NCBI GenBank assembly: GCA_964030475.1
Contig: CAXIPT010000001.1
Coordinates: 5,801,107-5,865,106, forward strand
From: Tethya wilhelma
Taxonomy: Eukaryota > Porifera > Demospongiae > Tethyida > Tethyidae
DNA length: 64,000 bases
Direction of reading: 5' to 3'
The position numbers and the translations under genes are program-made. How positions within the stretch are numbered: position 1 is the first letter of the stretch; each line of letters opens with the position of its first letter. Below, one piece after another: positions 39,419 through 52,300 of the stretch. The notes below the pieces were generated by a model that had not been told where the DNA came from, did not search any database, and saw nothing but the letters and a program-made list of their open reading frames with translations.

Positions 39419-41081
39419 GTCAGTGAGGGCTCTCTGCCTATGGAGCAGCAATACAACGTCATTCACCTCTATTGTCTTGCGACCTGCATGTTGCGCAAAG
39501 GCTGCTAAATCAATAGATGCCTGTTTCAGGTAGAGCTCTGAGCTATAGATGAAAAGAGGAATCAATAATGAATTTATTGATGAACTAAAATTAGTAAGAT
39601 ACCTTACAATTTCATGACTAGATCCATGGCATCTTTAGTGAGCCTTCTCTTACTGAAGAGGGTGAACAGGTTCTTGATGAGAGGGCGAGGTAACGTTTTA
39701 AGAGGTTTACGTCTGAAGGGGAGACATCACTAACAATTGTGCCAACATTATAGAACCACTTCTATTCTTACTTTGCTTGTGACATCTGTTTCAGTTTAGG
39801 AGTCTTCCTGGAGGACCTAAACAATGGAGAAAAGGCAAGACATAAATAATTTATAAACTGTGCATGGAAATTTCATTCAATTGCTTACTTATTTGAGATT
39901 GCAGCTGTCGATTTCTGTACAACTGATGTCTCTTTATGGATTCCACTACCTTTCATAACTGTAGCTCTCTCTGGTTCTTCATCTTGATCCTGGTTCTCAT
40001 CATCAACATCACCCATTCCATTATCCTCCTCCTCCTCCTCTTCATTGTCAAGAGGTTCTAAGGCTAGAGGCTCCTCAGGTGGACTAGCAGCTGGCTCATT
40101 GGTGGGGCTGGCCATGATCGCGTTGGAAGAAGATGTTTGATTGGATACATTCATTGATTGCAGGGAAGTATTAGGTTCAATACTAGTAGTAACTGTTTCT
40201 GGTGGGGGTTTGGTGATTGAGGAGAGACCTTCAAGGACTCTTCTGCTGCTAATCAAGAAGATTTTTGTGTATGATATGTGGAGTAACACAACCGCCAAGC
40301 CTTTGATAAGGCCCAGGAATATCATTATGCAGGCACATCTCGATTTTGGACGTGGATCCGTGCTACTACTAGGTTATTTGCCAGACCATTTTTTTCCCTT
40401 TGTTTTCCCACCTATTCCCCACCCCCCTAAAACCTAGCAAGAATAAAGGGTCTGGGCACCAGATTTTGGTATCACAGTGTCGGTATAATAATGACTATAC
40501 CTGGTAGAAGAGTCACGAGGGGTACTGGATGGAGGAGTCTCAGATACAGAGTTTGGGGGATTCAGTGATTTTCTAACACTAGATCGAGTTCTACGAACTG
40601 GAGAGCCAGCAGCAGCTGGGGTGGGTGTCAGTTGGTACACCCTAGACACTGAAGGTATTGGAGGAATCAAATCCCTAACGTCAGTACCACCTGTATGTGC
40701 AACAATCAGTGGGGTCTTGGATGATAGTTTTTTTTTTACATTATGTTCATAGTACTGTTGAATTGTACATGCACCACATTAAGTAGGTACATACCAAGAA
40801 GCATGCTAATGTACTAGTCCTCACCATCAACAAATTCTCTCACTGTCTCTACCATATCAGTGTGTGGTGTGTTTTCACTAGCTCCTACTTGTGATTGTTT
40901 CCTAGCATTCTTCAGGGAGGTTTTCAGTAGGCTGGTGTTTCCAGAACGGCGCTTCTTTGGAGAAGATTTTCTTTGCTTTCTCTTCAAAAGAGACTCAGTA
41001 TCCGGTGTGAACTCCCATGTCCCTCCTTCACGTGGACGTTTGGGACCAGTTTGAATTATACTGGAGTCTCTTAAAGTACTG

Positions 41082-41127
<46 letters not shown>

Positions 41128-41200
41128 CTGTGCCACTCACAGCAGATATCAAACTATCATCTGTTGTTCTAGAGCGTTTTCTCTTCCCTGCAGACTCCAT
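39419..41200 (-). CDS. CENPT: CENP-T, upstream assembly unit (5' end, truncated 3' end)
   Basis: Exon 1 (41141-41200) encodes MESAGKRKRSRTTDDSLISA. Exon 2 (40825-41083) is preceded on the sense strand by (CA)n. Exons at about 40497-40690, 39894-40253, 39785-39829 and 39607-39713 follow. The final histone-fold exon stops at RQRALTD where the N join occurs. Compared with the downstream unit there are scattered amino-acid changes (for example SIVRK to SVVQK, and EVRD to DVRD). This suggests alleles. A full CENP-T of roughly 420 aa would combine this exon 1 with one set of middle exons and the complete last exon. The start lies 146 bp from SNRNP25. Confidence 0.85.
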
Positions 41201-41346
41201 TTCATCTCAGTCACGGTTTTATTTCCCGCCAAATGATTATATCGACCTTTACCTTGCAGCTAGCTTGATGTATAAAATCTAACGACCCTTTTCCTTATGA
41301 ATGTTCCGCAGCAAGAGCTGCCTGCCTGCCAGCTCTGGCTCTAGCC
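41201..41346. promoter_or_regulatory. Divergent promoter, CENP-T (-) and SNRNP25 (+)
   Basis: The start codons are separated by 146 bp. TTTCCCGCCAAA at about 41221-41232 is a good E2F-type element, fitting the cell-cycle-regulated CENP-T. Function is inferred. Confidence 0.5.
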
Positions 41347-42053
41347 ATGGCCTCAACAGAAGAGTTATCACATTTGGAGGTGATGAAGAAGGCTAAGGAA
41401 CTAGTATGTACTCTTCTTTCCGATCCAACTCTCAATGATCTTCCACAAGACTGTGATGCAGAAGAAGTGGGTACCTTGCTAGCATTGGAGCAAGGCAGAG
41501 CCATCACTATCAACCTCAAGAGATTTGATGGAGAAGTAATACGTAAGGGATTAGTTACATGTTGTCACCGGCTTGTGCCATAATTACTACAATATGTAGC
41601 TACTTCGTAAACAACCATGTTGCTATGTAGTCTATCGAGCTAGAAAGGGTCTAGCTCAATAGACTAGTTGCTGTGTATCGATCCACTATGCAGCTGTAAT
41701 TGTACTTCAAGGAGCGACTGTATTTGACTTGATGAAGGGTGTTGAGCAAGCCATAACTAGGAGGTTGTCTAGGACAACTGGTGTAAGGAGTGTTAGCTGG
41801 AAGTATGTGTGGAAAACGTATTGGTTAGCGTATGGTCAGACACGGCTTGAAGACAAAACGACAAAACTATCTACGTAAGAGTATTGTATACAATATGCCA
41901 TGTTATGTAAAGTCATGAAGTCATGACTATAATAAGTTTCACTTTATAAATACATGCAGCTATGGTATAGGGAACAGAGATGAAGTCTGTTTTGTGAAGA
42001 GACTACGTCGAGAGCACAAATCAAAGAGAGTCAGAAAACAATTCACCACATAG
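41347..42053 (+). CDS. SNRNP25: SNRNP25, U11/U12 snRNP 25 kDa protein
   Basis: Three exons (41347-41542, 41694-41874, 41960-42053) encode about 156 aa. The family hallmarks are in order: LALEQGRAITINLKRFDGEV, VIVLQGATVFDLMKGVEQAI, WKYVWKTYWLAYGQTRLED and YGIGNRDEVCFVKRLR. The fold is ubiquitin-like. The protein is part of the U11/U12 di-snRNP of the minor spliceosome, where it contacts the U11 side. The N-terminus is about 20 residues longer than in human and the tail is basic. Its presence implies that this organism splices U12-type introns; I did not notice a clear U12 donor in the introns I mapped. Confidence 0.9.
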
Positions 42054-42179
42054 GTATCAGCTTATTGTGTCCCACATGCTCCTCGAATCAATAGCAGCAG
42101 CAATTGGTATTATTTATGATTCACAAATTATAATTATAGCTACAGACCATAATATGCTATAAATAATATAACATCTCCT

Positions 42180-42337
42180 TGACGTGAATATTATACGGCT
42201 GGCCGGCCTGCGCCCGGCGCGCGGCGCGGCATGCACGTGACTTATGCAGATATCGCGATATCGGCCCTGTCGCAGGTAGCTCGCAGATCGCTAGGCTAGA
42301 GCTATCATTGACGCTGACGGCTTGGAGACCAACCTTC
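42180..42337 (+). promoter_or_regulatory. GC-rich promoter of Rab-N
   Basis: A locally GC-rich patch contains CGGCGCGCGGCGCGGC, an E-box GCACGTGAC (about 42233) and the palindrome GATATCGCGATATC (about 42249). It stands out from AT-rich surroundings and directly precedes the Rab-N start. The motif reading is inference. Confidence 0.45.
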
Positions 42338-43074
42338 ATGATGGCTGATAATTGCAACAAAATAAAAATTAAAATCATTCTTTTAGGTGACCCAGGCGTG
42401 GGGAAAACAACTTTCTTCTTTAGGGTGCGTGACCACGAATTTGTGGATACAGAGTTACACCCTTCTCTCTCGATTGGGGTGGAGGATCTATCCTATGAGC
42501 ATAAAATTGATGATACAACGATCAAGGTAAGCAGAAATATGAAGTAGTTTGTGCTTAATGACTAATTATTGACTCTGAAAAAAATTATCATAGTCCATTT
42601 CAGTTTAGTAACTACTTATGGTTGGACATACAGGTCTATCTGAATGACACAGGTGGTGGAGAGAGATTTGGAACATTCACCTCCAACTTCTTCCGGCATG
42701 CATCGGCAGCAATTCTCATGTACAGTGTAGAAGACTATTACACATTTGAACACCTTCAAGAGTGGGTAGAGAATGCTCGAGATGCTGTCGATCAAGAAAT
42801 GTTTGTCTGGGCTGTGGTGGGCAACAAGTCTGACTTAGATAGGGATATTGATCTCGAAGAAATTACTACATTTAGCAATCAGCTTGGTACAGAACTGAAT
42901 TTTTTTACATCTGCCAAAACAGGAGAAAATGTCAGAGATACCCTGGATGCAGTTGTTGCAGAAGCCTATCAAAGAAGACAAAACCCAGTGGATAAAACAC
43001 CGAGTATGCCTATAAAAATTAGCCGACCAACAGACACTAGAGTCAGAGAGAAAAAAGGCTCATGCTGCAACTAG
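42338..43074 (+). CDS. Rab-like small GTPase (Rab-N) with DTGGGE G3 box
   Basis: Exons 42338-42526 and 42634-43074 encode about 209 aa. It is nearly identical to Rab-G through switch I. P-loop [16 protein letters not shown]; switch I LSIGVED; G3 [17 protein letters not shown]4 GNKSDL; G5 TSAKTGENV. The usual RFRTLT after G3 reads RFGTFT. The end is GSCCN, one residue beyond a CC pair, so prenylation may be inefficient or use a different signal. The shared intron position and start context show recent duplication from the Rab-G lineage. Confidence 0.87.
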
Positions 43075-43339
43075 GTGTGTGTGTGTTTGTGTTTTTTTGT
43101 TGTTGTTGTTATTGTTGTTGTTATTGTAGTTGTTATTGTGATGTGTTTGTGGGTGAATTTTGTATGGTTTCAGTTCTGATAATTTCGCGCGTGCGAAAAT
43201 GGTGCGTATACGTACATCTATAGGCGCAGCCTAGCGCCTAGCGCCTCTAGCGCCTTCGCAAAAAGGTGGGCCTGGGGCCATGCCCAGTGCATAGATAATT
43301 ATTATATCTTCTGATATGAATCTTTGATCAGGACATGTG
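43075..43339. other. Rab-N to Rab-O spacer with short repeats
   Basis: A (GTT)n-like tract follows Rab-N. At about 43223-43255 there are repeated CTAGCGCC units, just after TTCGCGCGTGCG. This probably contains the Rab-O promoter; no gene is present. Confidence 0.5.
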
Positions 43340-44103
43340 ATGGCTGATAGTAGTCACAAGGTGAATATCAAGATTATTCTTTTAGGTGATCCAGGCGTGG
43401 GGAAGACAACTTTCTTCTTTAGGGTGCGTGACCAGGATTTTGTGGATACAGATAATCGGGCTACTGTTTCGATAGGGGTGGAGGATCTACGCTATGAACA
43501 CAAGATCGACGATGCAACGATCACAGTGAGCAGCGGCATGCACTGCAGTAGTAGGTTGTCTTAAAGCTTCTCATAAATTGAGGCTTATATTAATATCATA
43601 GAAGAAACTTGTCAGACTTTATAGTTTAATAGGTATAAAATAATAGTGACTTACACACACACACACACACACACACACAGGTCTATCTGAATGACACAGG
43701 CGGTGGAGAGAGATTCAGAACCTTGACTTCCAACTACTATCGTCATGCATCGGCAGCAATTCTCATGTACAGTGTAGAAGATAGCTACACATTCAATAGC
43801 CTTCAATGGTGGGTGGAAAAGGCTCAAGAAGCTGTTGATGTAGATAGGTTTGTCTGGGCTGTGGTGGGCAACAAGTCTGACTTACCTTCGGAGATTGAGC
43901 ACGAGCACATTGATGCATTTTGCAAGCAGCTTGGTACAAAGCTGTGTTTTTTTACATCTGCCAAGACAGGAGAGAATGTTCAAGATTCTATGGATGCAAT
44001 TGTTGAAGAAGTTTATCGAAGAAGACGAAACCTGCCAGTGCTTAGTAAACCAACAGCCATAAAACTTGACGAAAAATCTAAGCCTGGCTCATGCTCATGT
44101 TAA
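43340..44103 (+). CDS. Rab-like small GTPase (Rab-O) with DTGGGE G3 box
   Basis: Exons 43340-43525 and 43681-44103 encode about 202 aa. The true ATG is at 43340; a GTG one codon upstream is ignored. P-loop [16 protein letters not shown]; switch I VSIGVED; G3 [17 protein letters not shown]4 GNKSDL; G5 TSAKTGENV. The C-terminal GSCSC is a CXC geranylgeranylation motif. The intron ends in a (CA)n tract of about 28 bp running straight into the acceptor. As in the other family members the catalytic Gln is missing. It is convergent with BLTP1, with a GT microsatellite between them. Confidence 0.88.
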
Positions 44104-44124
44104 TACTTTAGATATTCAGAATTT

Positions 44125-44153
44125 CGTGTGTGTGTGTGTATGTGTGTGTGCGT

Positions 44154-44193
<40 letters not shown>

Positions 44194-44262
44194 GCATGTG
44201 CGCGTGTGTGTGTGTGTGTTCATGTGTGTGTGTGTGCATGTGTGTATGTGTGTGTGTGTGCT
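44125..44262. repeat. Impure (GT)n microsatellite between Rab-O and BLTP1
   Basis: About 140 bp of GT repeat is interrupted by GCGT, GCAT and TATG units. It fills most of the 259-bp convergent spacer. Confidence 0.95.
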
Positions 44263-44362
44263 TTACTGTAGTATCAGCTCTTGAAATGTCTATGTTATTG
44301 TATTTTTTATACAAAATGTGTAAAATGACAGCTTAAAAAGATGACTAACAGTTAATTCATAT

Positions 44363-46344
44363 TCATTTTGTATCAGATTCTAGATTTTGATCATCTGTGT
44401 CCACAGCTAGTGGGGCTGGTTGTGGTTGCACCCTATATCTAATTTTCTTTGAGCCACTCAGTTTGATGAGAGACTCCACAGCAGTGGAGATGACCAGGTC
44501 CAAGGGATCCATTGCTCCACGTTGAATCCATTTGGGAATGGTAGTACGTGCTTGTTTGAAGCCGAGCTTCTCCAACAGCCAACTGATGTGAGGATTGAAC
44601 TGTCCACTGACTGTGGTGAGCAAACAGAGGTGTGGATCCAGCTCCCACCACACACACTCAAACACCCTCCCCGGTAGAGCTGTGGGAGATGGAGCAGCAT
44701 CGGCCACCGGGCTCACTGTCACCGCAGGGGAGGCAGGAGAGGAAGGAGAATCTGAAAAGGCAGTTTGAAAGATTAGAGAATGTAACCTTTATAGCAGAGA
44801 ATAACGATACACTGTATCTACCTGTAAGCAAAAACAACAACAAAAATGTGTGCAATTCAGTGAATCTACCTACCTCCAAACACCCCAGGTGTCTTGTGTC
44901 TCTCAAGGTAGTCAATATACCCTTTAATCAGATCGTGCAGGAAGAGATAGTGGTCCACGTTTGTTGTTACGGATATTCCTGGCTCTGAAAATGTTGACAA
45001 CAGTGAACACTCCACTCGTGGAAGCAGACCCTCTTCAGAACGAAGTGGCCAAAAGTGGTCATTGATGAGTTCAACAGAGAAAGCAGGAACAAGCAGAATT
45101 GGTTGGATGGTGAGCTTCTTGCTGAGCCTCACCAGTGTGGAAGTATCAGACATGTACTTGTCAGTGTGAAGGTGGTAGTCAATGCAAGCATAGGCCAGCC
45201 AATTTTGAATGGAAGTCCCGTTCACTGACGGAACTCCAGACCTAGCAGCTTGCACACGATAAATTGCACCCAGCTCTTGTTGCTCTGATCTCCCATCCTC
45301 TCCGAGACAGAGCCGGACTCTCTGTTGGCATGTTCTGTTTGGAGTTCTCTCGTCGCTCAATGCTTTCATAGCAAGGCCCGGGATGGCTTGAGTGGAAAAA
45401 TTGGCATTGATCAGATCAATGTTGAACACAGCCCATTCCGTGTCGCGAAATGAGGGCCCGTGAAAACACACAATGCAGATGTTTCTTCCTGAGATGAAGA
45501 TCTTCCCACCAAGAGAGACATCATGGTGGCCATCTCGAGGAGTCATGATACCAAGGGTCCTCATGAGCTCAACACTGCCCACTTTCATAGCCCACAACCA
45601 GTGGTGGCGATTGTCCTCTGTATGTGTGTGTGTGTGTGTGTGTGTGTATGAATGCGTAAATAATTATTAGTCTATCAAGTTGGACCATCTCTCATTTTGC
45701 ATGGGCTGTACCATGAGTGAATACACTCTTGGCTGTGAATACAGTGTATAATACACATTACATCCTTGTTACACTGCCATTTTCTGTGCTTGCATGATTC
45801 ATAATTCACCACAATGGGATATATCACATGTTAGCACACACAGACACTTGCCAACCTTTGCCTGCCTCCTTCTCCTTCTCAGCGATCCTCTTCTGCTCCT
45901 CCCTGTAGGCTTGGAGTGCTTTAAATGGAACAGATCCGGCCGGTAGCATCAAGCTCATGGTGCGTTCTGTTCGTCTCTTTTGCTGCATCACAAACTCGTA
46001 CATCTTCTGAACGATGTTGAATAGATTCTTTGTTGTCGATCTGTTGATGGCAATCTGAAACTCCTCCCACTTGAAGTCGGCCACTATTTCGATGTTGGCC
46101 AATGAAGGAGCACCATCGACGTTCTCATCACTAGTGAGGTGAAGCCCTTCCCAAGAATCACACAGGGTCACGATCATCTGGGATGCTCTTGCTAACACGA
46201 TACAAGAGCTCATGTAGTCCACTTTTCCCTCTATGAGGCTGATGGAAGCATTGCCGCGATGGAGAGGAACACTTCTCTGTTGACTCTGGGTCATAACTAC
46301 AAAAGTGTGTGTGCATGCATGCATACGTGAGAGAGAGGGAGAGG

Positions 46345-46379
<35 letters not shown>

Positions 46380-49300
46380 TGAGTCTGCATAATAGGAATG
46401 ACATAAAAGTACAATGTCTCGTACCATGAGCTTGTGTATCTTCGATGAGAATGCTTCCAGCAATGACTCCACCCCGAGCATCAACCTCACCCTTCACCAG
46501 CTTAGCATCTACTTGTAGGAGTACCAATTCATTGTGACTGATGTCAGCATGGGCTTGAAATTTGAGGTGGGTCACAAGCAAACTGGGAGAATAAAATATG
46601 ACCAAACAAACATTCATTGCAAAAAATCAAAACAATGTGTTGACAAAGTACATACTTAAAGCTGACAACTCCCACAAACACCAGGAAAATTTACTACACT
46701 CGTAGTAAGACCATTGTCTTCTATGTATACACAAGAACTTACTTTGCATTTCCCATGACCTGAGCAAAATTAGCAGCTATTCTAAAGTCCTCCACACTGG
46801 CAGCCACAACGATGGTCCCTGAGATGGTGTCATCGAGATTGACAATGTTGCTCGGTTCACAAGACTCCTCTCCACTTGTCGTTTCTGGGCTCTGAATGTT
46901 GGTGGTAGATGACTGGGCACTCTCGTCTTCTGGTTTCTTCTTTGTGCCTATGAAGAGGGCCTCCACCAGACTGGTACGATACCAGTAGCGACGGAAGGCG
47001 GTGATGTCATTGAGTCGCCTCATATCGTAGCCCAGCACAAGACTTGCTATGTGTGTAATCANTGATGCACTAGTACCTGAGACATGCAGCTTGGTGGTGG
47101 TGGTGTTGCTGTAATCGTCCACACTCCTGGCTTCTTGCCGTCGGCCAGAATGAGCGGACACTGACTTCCGACTGAAGTGAATGAATGCCTGACCGAGAGT
47201 GAGACTCAAAGCCTCTTTCTTCTCCACAGCAGTCACCCCCGGCTGCTTGAGAGTAGACACCTGAGGACTGTAGAGCTCCAGCACAAACGTAGTGAGGCAC
47301 CCGGTGATGTAGAGGTTGTTGAATGGCACTATGGTGGTCTGTCCTGACACGTAGCTCGTGTTATCGGAGGAGATGCCAGTCGAAGAGGTCTCCATCTGCT
47401 GGTGAGTGAAGAGGGAAAACGAGATAATAAAATTGACGTCGGGACTTCGGATGACGCACTCCACTCTAGAGTGGGGCTGGCAGGTGAGCACTACGGTGGA
47501 CGGTTGAATCTGAAATGCCAGTGTGACGTCAACGGGGAAGGAGATGGGCCACGTCTCAGTGGGTGGTGGTTGTTGTTGGGAGGGCTGTGTCTCTCCTTCC
47601 GCATCACTCTCCACATCGGTGCTGTCCGAATCTCCACTACTGGAAGAGCTCGTGATGACAGTGGCCGCCAGGGTAGGTCTGGCTACTTGTTCTATGAACT
47701 CCAAGAGGCTCGGTGTGAGTTTGATATCTTCTGGTAGTGAAGCAACAACAGCAGTGAGAGAGAGTACTCCCCTCTTCACAGGGGGGGCTTGCATCTCAGA
47801 CGAGGGATCCGTTTCAACCATAAGATGTACTTGAGGTGACTCCATTCTCCCTGGTGCTGAAACTGTTTGAGGAATAGGACTGGTAGCTCGGGGACTGGGG
47901 GATGGGACTTTGGTATTGGAGTAGGACGTGCCTACGATAGATTGGTAGTGAGCCTTCACAGTGAGAGCAGGAATGAGGAGGACACTCTCCACAGTCGACG
48001 GTGTGTTGCTGTATGGTTCAGATGGCTTCATTTTCAGTTTCAAGTGTGGACTTGGTGCCATAGATTGAAGAGATAATTTTTTTGTAATTAGAGAGCTGTA
48101 ATAGTGGCAAAACAACAAACATTCTCTTAAATACATGGCAGTTAGATATGATTCTAAATAATGCACACCTTTGTTCAGTTGCCAGTCTGATTGCACCATA
48201 GTCAACATTAATGGTGACATTGACTTCAATATCAATACTCGGTAGAAGGAACCCTCCCTCTTCACTCTCTGACGGCTGGTCAGACACCATTGGATCAGTG
48301 AGCATGGGGGTCATGGACTCCTCCCTAGAGGAATCCCCCTCAAAGGCTCCATCGTTGTCAAGGGGTGGGGTGGAGGTGGGACTAGGACTGGCTGAGTCTG
48401 CCCGTGACAGCATCTCTGTCACGTCTGACTTGTACCTCCTGTGACCAGGTTTCATTCCATCGACTGCTGACTTGGTTCTCCGTCGGACTGTTGCCGTGGG
48501 GGACTGGCTGGCAGTCCCAATGGCACTGCTGGGCCGCTCCTCATCTTCACCTGGTAGCTCCTCTGGAGAGGGGAAAGGAGAAGGCGAATCCACAACAATA
48601 CATGCACTAGTATTAGGAATCTCATTCCCAGGCCTTCCCTAAAGAACTTCTCTAATCACAAAGTAAAAGATGGAGGGATAGGCTGGGCACAGTAAGTTGA
48701 TCATTTACTAACCGTGGCTAAAGAGCTTCTTTCTGACTGCAGTAACTGCTGTGTAAAATCTCTTTTGAGGAGCACCCCCTCCAGTGTTGCCACTTAGCTC
48801 CTTTGTGTTAATAGCTCGAGGTGAAAATATCTGGTTCAGTTGCTGAAATGAGATGTGAGAAGATCTTGGGCGTCTAAACATCCGATGCACTGTCAATGCC
48901 AACTCTTGTTCCATCTTGCGTAAAAGTTCTTCTTCAGTCTTCAAACTCTCACCGCTGGCTCCAGAGTTCTTCAACCTCTGCACTTTACTCGTCTGTCTAG
49001 CAAACTCTTGCTCGAGAGCAATCTTGTAGCTGTCCTCTGCCTGGTAGGTGCTCTTGGAACGATGCACCACCGAGTGAGAGCGCTTGTGGGAATGATGGTG
49101 GGGTGCTTTGGCAGTGGTCAGTGTCCTCCTCATTTGTCTTGACGGCTGAAGTTTAGGCGAAGCAAGATTTGCATTCGATTTTGTCTTGGTCAGCTTGCTC
49201 TTCCCTTCCAAGTCACTGCCAATGGTGGTCATGGTCCGCACCAGTGTCGAGATGTGCTTACCAATGTCGGTGTTGGCAATGACCTCAATACCAGACATGT

Positions 49301-52300
49301 CCCATTGGAAGGCAAACAGCAACTTCTCACCGACTGCAACTGTAAGGAGTTGGGAAAAAAAAATCACAAACTAATAATTTTTACTACTGGTACACATATG
49401 TACTGTAGCTAGAATTATGAAGAAAGGATACATTGTGCATTTAAAGTGTGTGCTTACTGTGAGGGTGAGTAGGGGAGAACCTCTTCCTCGATGCAATGCA
49501 CAGTCTGAACGTGCCGTGGTTTATTGTTCCGTAGTTGTTGAATTTGTGTCGTTTCGGATCAAGAGTCCACGTCTTCGACCTCAGATAGAACTGCTCCGAG
49601 AATCTCATGCAGAACGTTTTGAAGTTCCCAGTACTGGCCACCTTGTGACTGAGGTTCAAGACAAGCTGCATCTCCTTGATGGTCACAACCAGAGCAGGGA
49701 AGGCCTTGGAGTGGGTGTTGTGAGCTGTGGCAGGCTGTGGGGGGAAAGTGGGGGAAGCTAAGAGCAATTCTACATCATCCAATATAAACTGCACTATATA
49801 GGTTAGGTTACATACCATGAAGAGCACAGGCATGCAAGCTCCCACGTCAGATACATTGATTTGTACAAGTCGTGGTTGAGAGAAGTCTATGGAAGAGGTT
49901 TGAAGTGGCTGTGGACGATTGAACTTCTCAACGAATGCTGCCGTGGCTGCTTGGACCTGAAATCAGAAGAAAGGGGGGAAAAAAAAAATCATTTCTACAC
50001 ACACAAAAGGTGCTATTCTGTAATAAGATTAACTGCAATGACTCTATCTATACCTCAGCATTGAGTTGCTTTCTCTCATTCTGCCAAAACGAGTAGACAC
50101 TCTTACAATTGAGCCAAAACAAGATGGCCTTCTCTACTGCTGATGACTGGATGTAGAGATGAGGCGATAAGATACTTATCAGGAATGTATCAACTCCGAT
50201 CATCCCATCCACTTCATCCTGGTCCGTCTCCAGAGCTCCTGGGAAGGAGGACTGCGAGACATTCTGCACCGTATTCCTGATGGAGATTTTCGTCCTGAAG
50301 TAGGCAAGCTCACAAATTTCATCAATGACACCAGGACCGTTGTCCTGAAGGTAACCCAACACGAGCGAAATGTCAATTTCCACTTTACCGGCCAGTGAGA
50401 ACTGGCTCTTGGCAAAGGTGGCTTGGAGCTCTGTCGCCGGTCGATGAGGGCTATTGTTGGTGATGGTCATGTCGATCTTTCCCGTGGAGAACCTGATGGC
50501 AGTGCCGAGAGGAGTGGACACGGTCAGGACAATACCGGAGAGGGAGAATTTGCACAACTCCAAGAAAGAGAGGAGCTCAAAGCCGTTGTCTTTCATGGAG
50601 GTCTGTCTCGTGGGAGCCAGTCTCTCTCTGTGAGGGAGAGACTCTCCGATGGTGAACAACATCTGGAGCAGATCATTCAATTCCTAATGTAGGCCGTACA
50701 TGCATGTGTGTGTGTGTACATAAGTGAAAGAGAGTAATGTATGTATTATGGTACACACATAGTATATATACTGTTTATCAAATTGATGCAAAATAAAACA
50801 CATACACTTGAGCTTTGCTGAATTTTTAGAGGTTATTTCACATGCATGTGCATAACATTTAATAGCATATACGTGTGACAACATTTGCTGAAAATTAGAG
50901 GTAAATTGTAACAATTCGGTAAAGGGTAGCGAATAATACGAGGTGCTGAACTTGTAGAAGATATACGGTAAACACTTACCTTGATAAAGCTATTTTGGAC
51001 GATGAGCAGTTGATTGAGGACATCTGTGGTGATGTCGATGTTCACTTCCTTGATGGACAGGTCGAGGGAGACAAGGGGCAACTTGGTTCTTGGTGACCTT
51101 TTGACCTCTCCCTTCAGACTGATGGTAGGGAGTGTGAGTGAGCGAAGTGAGAGCTCTCCCTTGTATTGCTCCTTTGGGTTGAACCGAAGAACGTGCTTCC
51201 CTACTTCTAGTTGGAAGTTGATGATCCTGGCCATCTCCATTTGGGCACAGATGGGATCCAGCTGGAGAAAACAATGATACAATCAAATTTGGTATGACAT
51301 TGTAGATATTACAAAGTACTAGGGAATCTAGCACATGCAGCAATTACATTTGCACTAAATATAAAACACATACCCTACAAAAAAAAATTTGAGAAAATAT
51401 ATGAGTCTTTCATGGAGATCTGTCTTGACAGCTCTTCCATTTCTTTCGGCTGCAGACAGGTGTGAAAAGAATCAGCAGGTGAATTGAATTAACAGGCGAT
51501 TCTTTCCACGCCTGTTTGCCAAAAGAGATGGAAGAGCTATCGGGACCACACAAATAAGGTATTCCAACTTACAGTGTAGGTGACACTGAGAGAGGGAAGT
51601 GGAGCCATCAATAAGACCACTTTATCGAGGCTGATGTGGACCAGTCCCTGAGGCAGCCTGGCAGGTATCTTCATCTCAGCAATACTCAACACATTGGGAG
51701 TAGGGGTGGAGGGACTGGCATTAGAGGAGGCTGTGCCTGAATTGCTAGCAGACACATCGTTGTAGATGTCGGTGAAGGCAGGCATGAGTTGCTGGAACCT
51801 CTTGTGGACAATCACCGGGGACTGTTTAACGTCCAGAGTGATCCCCCTGCACTTGAGCAAACAGCGATAAGTGGGTAGCTGGTGTGGGATGTTGCTGTTG
51901 AGCACACCCATAGAACCATAGATGGGTTGAGTGGAGAAGAGAAGGAGGTCACTCTCAGGTAGACCTTTGTCGCTGATTCGTATCAGAGATTTCTTTAGTG
52001 TGGCCGATACAGAGAGGTATGAGGGTAGGATGTCTCCAATTATAGGAAAATCGAGCTCTTCAGTGGAATATTTGACAGGTATGAGAGTTGAAATGGCCTT
52101 TCGGGCGTCCACAGCTGCACTGATACCACTAATTTCAAACGATCCTTTTGTTGTCTGCAGTTGCACTCCAAAGCTGATTCGGTTCACTTTGAGTAGGCCA
52201 AACACACTGTACAACAGTTCACCCTCGGATAGCGACAACACTTTGATAGGAGAGTGATCTTCAACAGTGGACACACGAGGACTAGTGTGGACAGTGACCT

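Noticed and set aside
37699..41118. Real tandem duplication of CENP-T
   Set aside because: The repeat begins mid-exon at a single N, and each unit lacks the end that the other has. Allele concatenation is simpler.
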